Positions 60,701-64,000 of a stretch of 64,000 nucleotides of DNA are shown here, one piece after another. The position numbers and the translations under genes were made by a program. The stretch's first letter is position 1. Each line of letters starts with the position of its first letter. The stretch is from Melampsora larici-populina 98AG31 (taxonomy: Eukaryota > Basidiomycota > Pucciniomycetes > Pucciniales > Melampsoraceae): the NCBI RefSeq assembly GCF_000204055.1, contig NW_006768837.1, positions 323,251-387,250 of the forward strand, read 5' to 3'. The notes beneath the pieces are model-generated. The model saw only the letters and a list, made by a program, of their open reading frames with translations. It ran no database searches and had not been told where the DNA came from.

Positions 60701-61863
60701 CATCGTCGTCCATTGCAACCGACACAATTTTCATTCCTTTCCTGTTGGAGGAAAACGAGGATAGATCAGCCATGTTAGCCACGTCAAAAGGTTGAAGGGA
60801 ATGGAATACGAAATGATACGAAAATATATAAGACTACGAAATAAAATCATCAATACTGACCTGGACCAATGTTTGATCTGTGTATACCACCTGTCACCTC
60901 CTTCCTTGTCATTCTTGTCGTCCATCAACCCGTGTTTGGCGAGAATTTCACGGCGCAAATAGCCGAGGCGGTCGGTATGTCCAAAAGATGAATGGATATC
61001 TGTTATTGAAGCAATAGGTTGGGTTCCAAGACGGGCACGTCCAACCTTTCAGAGAGCAAACGGCAAGAGTTAGTATCTGCTTCATGATCTTCTGTGAACA
61101 TAAGAGTGTATTATTACATACCTTCATACCAAGTGGTCCCAGTTTCGGATCATTCAACACAGGCTCTTCCAGCTTTTCCTTCGCAAGAGGATCAGCCTTT
61201 TTGGGGTCAGGCCATCGGTGGGTGTGTTGTCCTTGGTGTCGCAACAAAACACCATTTTTCGACCGTGTTCTCGTCAACCCAACAGCAGGCATAACACGCC
61301 AAGTGATTCACAAGGCCAGGACATCCAGAGACAGTGCAATTGGGAAACCTACCCAATAACCAACGGAATCAACTTAGTTATTTGTCATATGATGATAAGT
61401 TTGAGATTGATTATAAGTTTGAGATGACGTACTTTGCGAGATATTTCTCTATTCCCTTGTGGCCGGTGGGAGGCGATCCCGCCAGTTGGCAGCCTTTCTC
61501 AGAGCAAATTAAAATCCCAAGGCAGTAATAACGTCTAATAGTCCACTCGTTGTTGTGTTCAGCCCGCATCGTGTGAGTCCATGCAATGGTCGCGATTCCC
61601 TTTTTAAAGTTAGTGATTTGATCCTCGGCATTCTTCACAAACATTGTTTCCCCGTTAGGATAAATGGGATATCCCTGTTCGTCAAGCTCACTCCCTTCGT
61701 CAATCCATGTGGCGAACTTCCGTTTGTTGAGGGGAAGCTGCAATTGCCGGCTTTTGACTGGGCCAACGTCTTCATCGTCAGTAGTTTCACTAACATGAGA
61801 TATGTTGTTGACGTTTTCGAAAACATCTTGGGTATTGGTGACTAGTTCAGATTGGGCTGACAT
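57736..61863 (-). pseudogene. Transposon protein: GCM-type domain, Mutator-like transposase, AT-hook and USP-like domain
   Basis: Nine or so exons can be followed from an ATG at 61863 (the open frame extends to 62139 without ATG) to the TAG at 57736-57738. In order: a GCM-like zinc region (GYPIYPNGETMF, RRYYCLGILICSEKGC, NCTVSGCPGLVNHLAC, LLRHQGQHTHRWPDPKKADP); a Mutator-like transposase core (LLSDVTYKFFLNGYLLTTSM, RWIPILLSWLGGL, VVDFSSAQKNGFIDAYMEVF, LHGCEQHYQQAVTHI); an acidic linker; an AT-hook (KKKGPGRPRGSLN); a ubiquitin-specific-protease-like domain with Cys box LNRCWQTATLESLYALW and His box GGNHYWCQVVR...GVWHYDELKNGGF; and a basic tail of KRKATAD repeats. Two lesions are visible: a one-base frame change in the GCM region at about 61240-61255, and an in-frame TGA at 59286-59288 between the Cys box and the rest of the protease-like domain. 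The copy is therefore probably inactive. G+C content and codon use differ from neighbouring host genes. Confidence 0.75.
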
Positions 61864-62661
61864 TGTGATTACGCTTGGAGATTTATGATATCGACTACGA
61901 CTAGATTTTAATGCAGTAGTTTCTAAGGAACTTGATTGTAATGGATCCAAAGAAGATTCAGAGCAGTCTGAAGTCAAAATAATGGTAAATGGAGAGCTAG
62001 GAGTGGTAGTGAACAGATTTTCCAAAGTGATCTCGGGATTAGCTTCTGAGGTATGATGCGAAGACACATATGGGCACAAGTCCTCTTCTGCCTCTCCCGT
62101 ATTTTCCAAGGGAGCGGCCGATGAAATAGGGCGGTTCAAGTCAAGATGTGCGAACGTCCTGACGCAGAGCCCCGATCGTGATTTTTAAAGTTCCTAGGTT
62201 GTTTAAATTCTGGATCGCGGTCGCGTGAACACTCTTAAAATTGAGCTTTATGACCTTGTCAAAGAAGGCACAACACCTTTTTGCACCTTTTTTTTTGTCC
62301 AGGCTCCTTTTGTTGTTTTTCTTTCATCAATTTTTTTTTCATTGGATGAGTAGGTCATGTTTGTAGCTCTCTTGTGCATGATGAACAGAAGTTCATTACC
62401 ATTTCCCACATTTCTTTTTATTCCCTCACCGTCAATCCACATCTTTCCCACATCCACAAACCTCATCTTTCTCGATATCATGCCTTGGGTTTCCGAAAGG
62501 GTCACTGCCATACGGAGCCTCACTCACCTCTATCTCTTCGCCCAAATTACCTCAGACATACGTACCCCGGCGATAGCCGCCACTCCAGAAAACCCTACAG
62601 AGGGTGAAATGTCTTCCTGAACGACCCGGTCCTATTGAACTTGTACGACAACATCTTTGAT
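61864..62661. promoter_or_regulatory. Shared intergenic region between two divergent transposon genes
   Basis: About 0.8 kb between the ATG of the minus-strand GCM/Mutator-like gene and that of the plus-strand Harbinger-type transposase, so it must hold both promoters. Poly-T/poly-C tracts occur at 62280-62345. A plus-strand open frame at 62357-62620 (starting MFVALLCMMNRSS and including MPWVSERVTAIRS) lies one frame off the transposase and may be a decayed 5' part of it. No terminal inverted repeat was seen here. Confidence 0.4.
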
Positions 62662-63874
62662 ATGGAACAACAATGGGGTGACTTTCTCGCTCTTGTCACC
62701 ACCAGACGTTACCTTAATGAACGTATCAGAACCCTGCTACCGACTGCTTTTGACCTACGGGACATGTTGCGAAGCAGAAGAACGGACTTCCGACAGGCCA
62801 TGCGAACGACACCTGAAGGCTTTCAGGCGTTACTCAATATGATTCAATCTCATGCGATATTTGTCTCTTCTAGCAACAATCCACAGCCACCTGTGGTGAA
62901 ACAACTCGCCATAACTTTGGAACGTCTGGGAAGCAATGGAAACGGAGCATCTGTTGGCCGCTTTGCCCGCAACTACAAAGTTGGGCGCGGTTCGGTCATC
63001 AACTGCAGTCGTCGAGTCATTACAGCGATTTTAGAAGTAGGCGCCCACTATCTTTCTTGGCCAAACTCAAATAGACGAAAGGCCATCTCGCAAGTACTTG
63101 CGCGAGATGGCTTTCCGGGATGCGTTGGATTTGTTGACGGAACAACAATACCTCTATTCCAGCGCCCAGGTCGTGATGGAGAGGTTTTTTTCGACCGCAA
63201 ACACCGCTACTCGCTCAACGTGCAGGTTGTCTGTGACGCGGACAGACGTATTACTTACGCTTACGCCGGGTGGCCTGGATCCTGTTGCAACAGCACAGTA
63301 TATTCAAAGACGGAAATCTCTAACAACCCGGAAAAGTATTTTGACAAAGGTATACCGTTCTACCCTTCTTCCAATTGTTCTCTAGTGGTAGATTTACTGA
63401 TCCAGTAAATGTGTAGATGAATATATCCTAGCAGATTCAGCTTACATTCCGTCACAAACTGTTGTGCCCTCCTACAAAGGACAGGCTGCCGAAATCGAAA
63501 GGAACAAATGCTTCAATTGGTGTGTAGCGAAATCTCGAGTTCGCAATGAACACTGCATAGGGATCCTCAAATCTTGCTGGGCGTCACTTCAGGGGTTAAG
63601 ATTGGGTTTAAACAATCGAGAAGACATGTACCACATTCTGCGGTGGATTCACTGTTGCATGATATTGCATAACATGTTAGCCGATTTGGGGAACACTTGG
63701 GATGAAGACGAGTATGAAGTTATTATGAGGGATGCAGAAGCGGGGGTTCAGCAACCAGGAGCGGCCGAGCTGGACTTAGATCACATGGAAATAGGGAGGG
63801 TTAAACGTGAATTGGTTCGAGACCACGCAGTGGCCTATAACTGGCAGAGCGGTGGCCTCCCGATTGTACCCTGA
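62662..63874 (+). CDS. PIF/Harbinger-type transposase (DDE_Tnp_4)
   Basis: Two exons, 62662-63349 and 63417-63874, join across a 67-base GTATAC...GTGTAG intron to 381 residues, the normal size for HARBI1-like nucleases. The N-terminal helix-turn-helix region holds QPPVVKQLAITLERLGSNGN and VGRFARNYKVGRGSV. Catalytic motif 1 is GFPGCVGFVDGTTIPL. Motif 2 reads WPGSCCNSTVYSK, where relatives have HDS: the expected Asp is Asn. The EYILADSAYIP segment and the third motif RVRNEHCIGILKSCW with its Glu are present. The frame stays open 54 bases upstream of the chosen ATG. No stops interrupt the gene, but the Asp-to-Asn change may abolish catalysis. The Myb-like partner gene usual in Harbinger elements is not seen. 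Confidence 0.85.
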
Positions 63875-64000
63875 AACGATACTGTTTCATTGGATTTCAT
63901 TTCTCTCATTGATTCTTGTTCATTTATCTCATTCAATCTTCTGCTATGCTTTCTTTGATCTGTAGCTCGTGGTACTGCCAATTTTATTTATCTCCTCGTC
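63875..64000. other. 3' flank of the transposase, window end
   Basis: No terminal inverted repeat is recognisable before the window ends, so the element probably continues beyond it. Confidence 0.4.

Overview
The window is nuclear DNA of a filamentous basidiomycete, most likely a rust fungus (Pucciniales). This rests on intron-dense genes with short GT-AG introns, an AT-rich and repeat-laden background, a haustorial-type hexose transporter, secreted proteins without familiar domains, and a GCM-domain transposon protein of a kind I associate with rusts. The species cannot be named from this sequence alone. All exon joins below were read by eye from splice signals and frame continuity.

Layout. 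1-1.9 kb holds nothing I can defend. 1.96-5.23 kb is a 17-exon hexose transporter (+). 6.27-8.31 kb is a membrane-anchored SGNH/GDSL (CE16-like) esterase (-). 9.0-19.9 kb is a repeat landscape: nested non-autonomous DNA transposons with recognisable terminal inverted repeats and target-site duplications, a short tandem array, and AT-rich DNA without genes. 19.93-22.75 kb is an App1-type phosphatidate phosphatase (-). 22.9-34.5 kb is a roughly 4.5-kb segmental duplication carrying two paralogues of a large secreted protein. Copy A (24.17-27.29 kb) is open; copy B (31.21-34.32 kb) has four in-frame stops but no frameshift. 35.64-40.47 kb is a CWH43 homologue (GPI-anchor lipid remodelling, -), followed by a CCDC6/DUF2046-like coiled-coil protein at 41.44-43.01 kb (-). 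44.8-48.4 kb is a 2-kb terminal-inverted-repeat transposon abutting a 5'-truncated Ty1/copia element. 49.03-50.10 kb is a PIF/Harbinger-type non-autonomous element. 51.36-52.10 kb encodes a small six-cysteine secreted protein (effector candidate), 53.16-54.41 kb a Ure2p-like glutathione S-transferase, and 55.68-55.88 kb a short secreted peptide.

From about 57.2 kb to the end the DNA is richer in G+C and carries two divergently arranged transposon genes. On the minus strand is a decayed multi-exon gene joining a GCM-type zinc-binding domain, a Mutator-like transposase core, an AT-hook and a C-terminal ubiquitin-specific-protease-like domain. On the plus strand is a PIF/Harbinger (DDE_Tnp_4) transposase with one catalytic-motif aspartate replaced. 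A roughly 350-bp cluster of short GTGTAAA/TTTACAC motifs lies just beyond the 3' end of the first gene. This block is the best candidate for something unusual in the window.

The host genes (sugar uptake, GPI lipid remodelling, phosphatidate metabolism, GST) do not form an evident pathway. They are ordinary genes separated by transposon-rich DNA in which secreted-protein genes are embedded.
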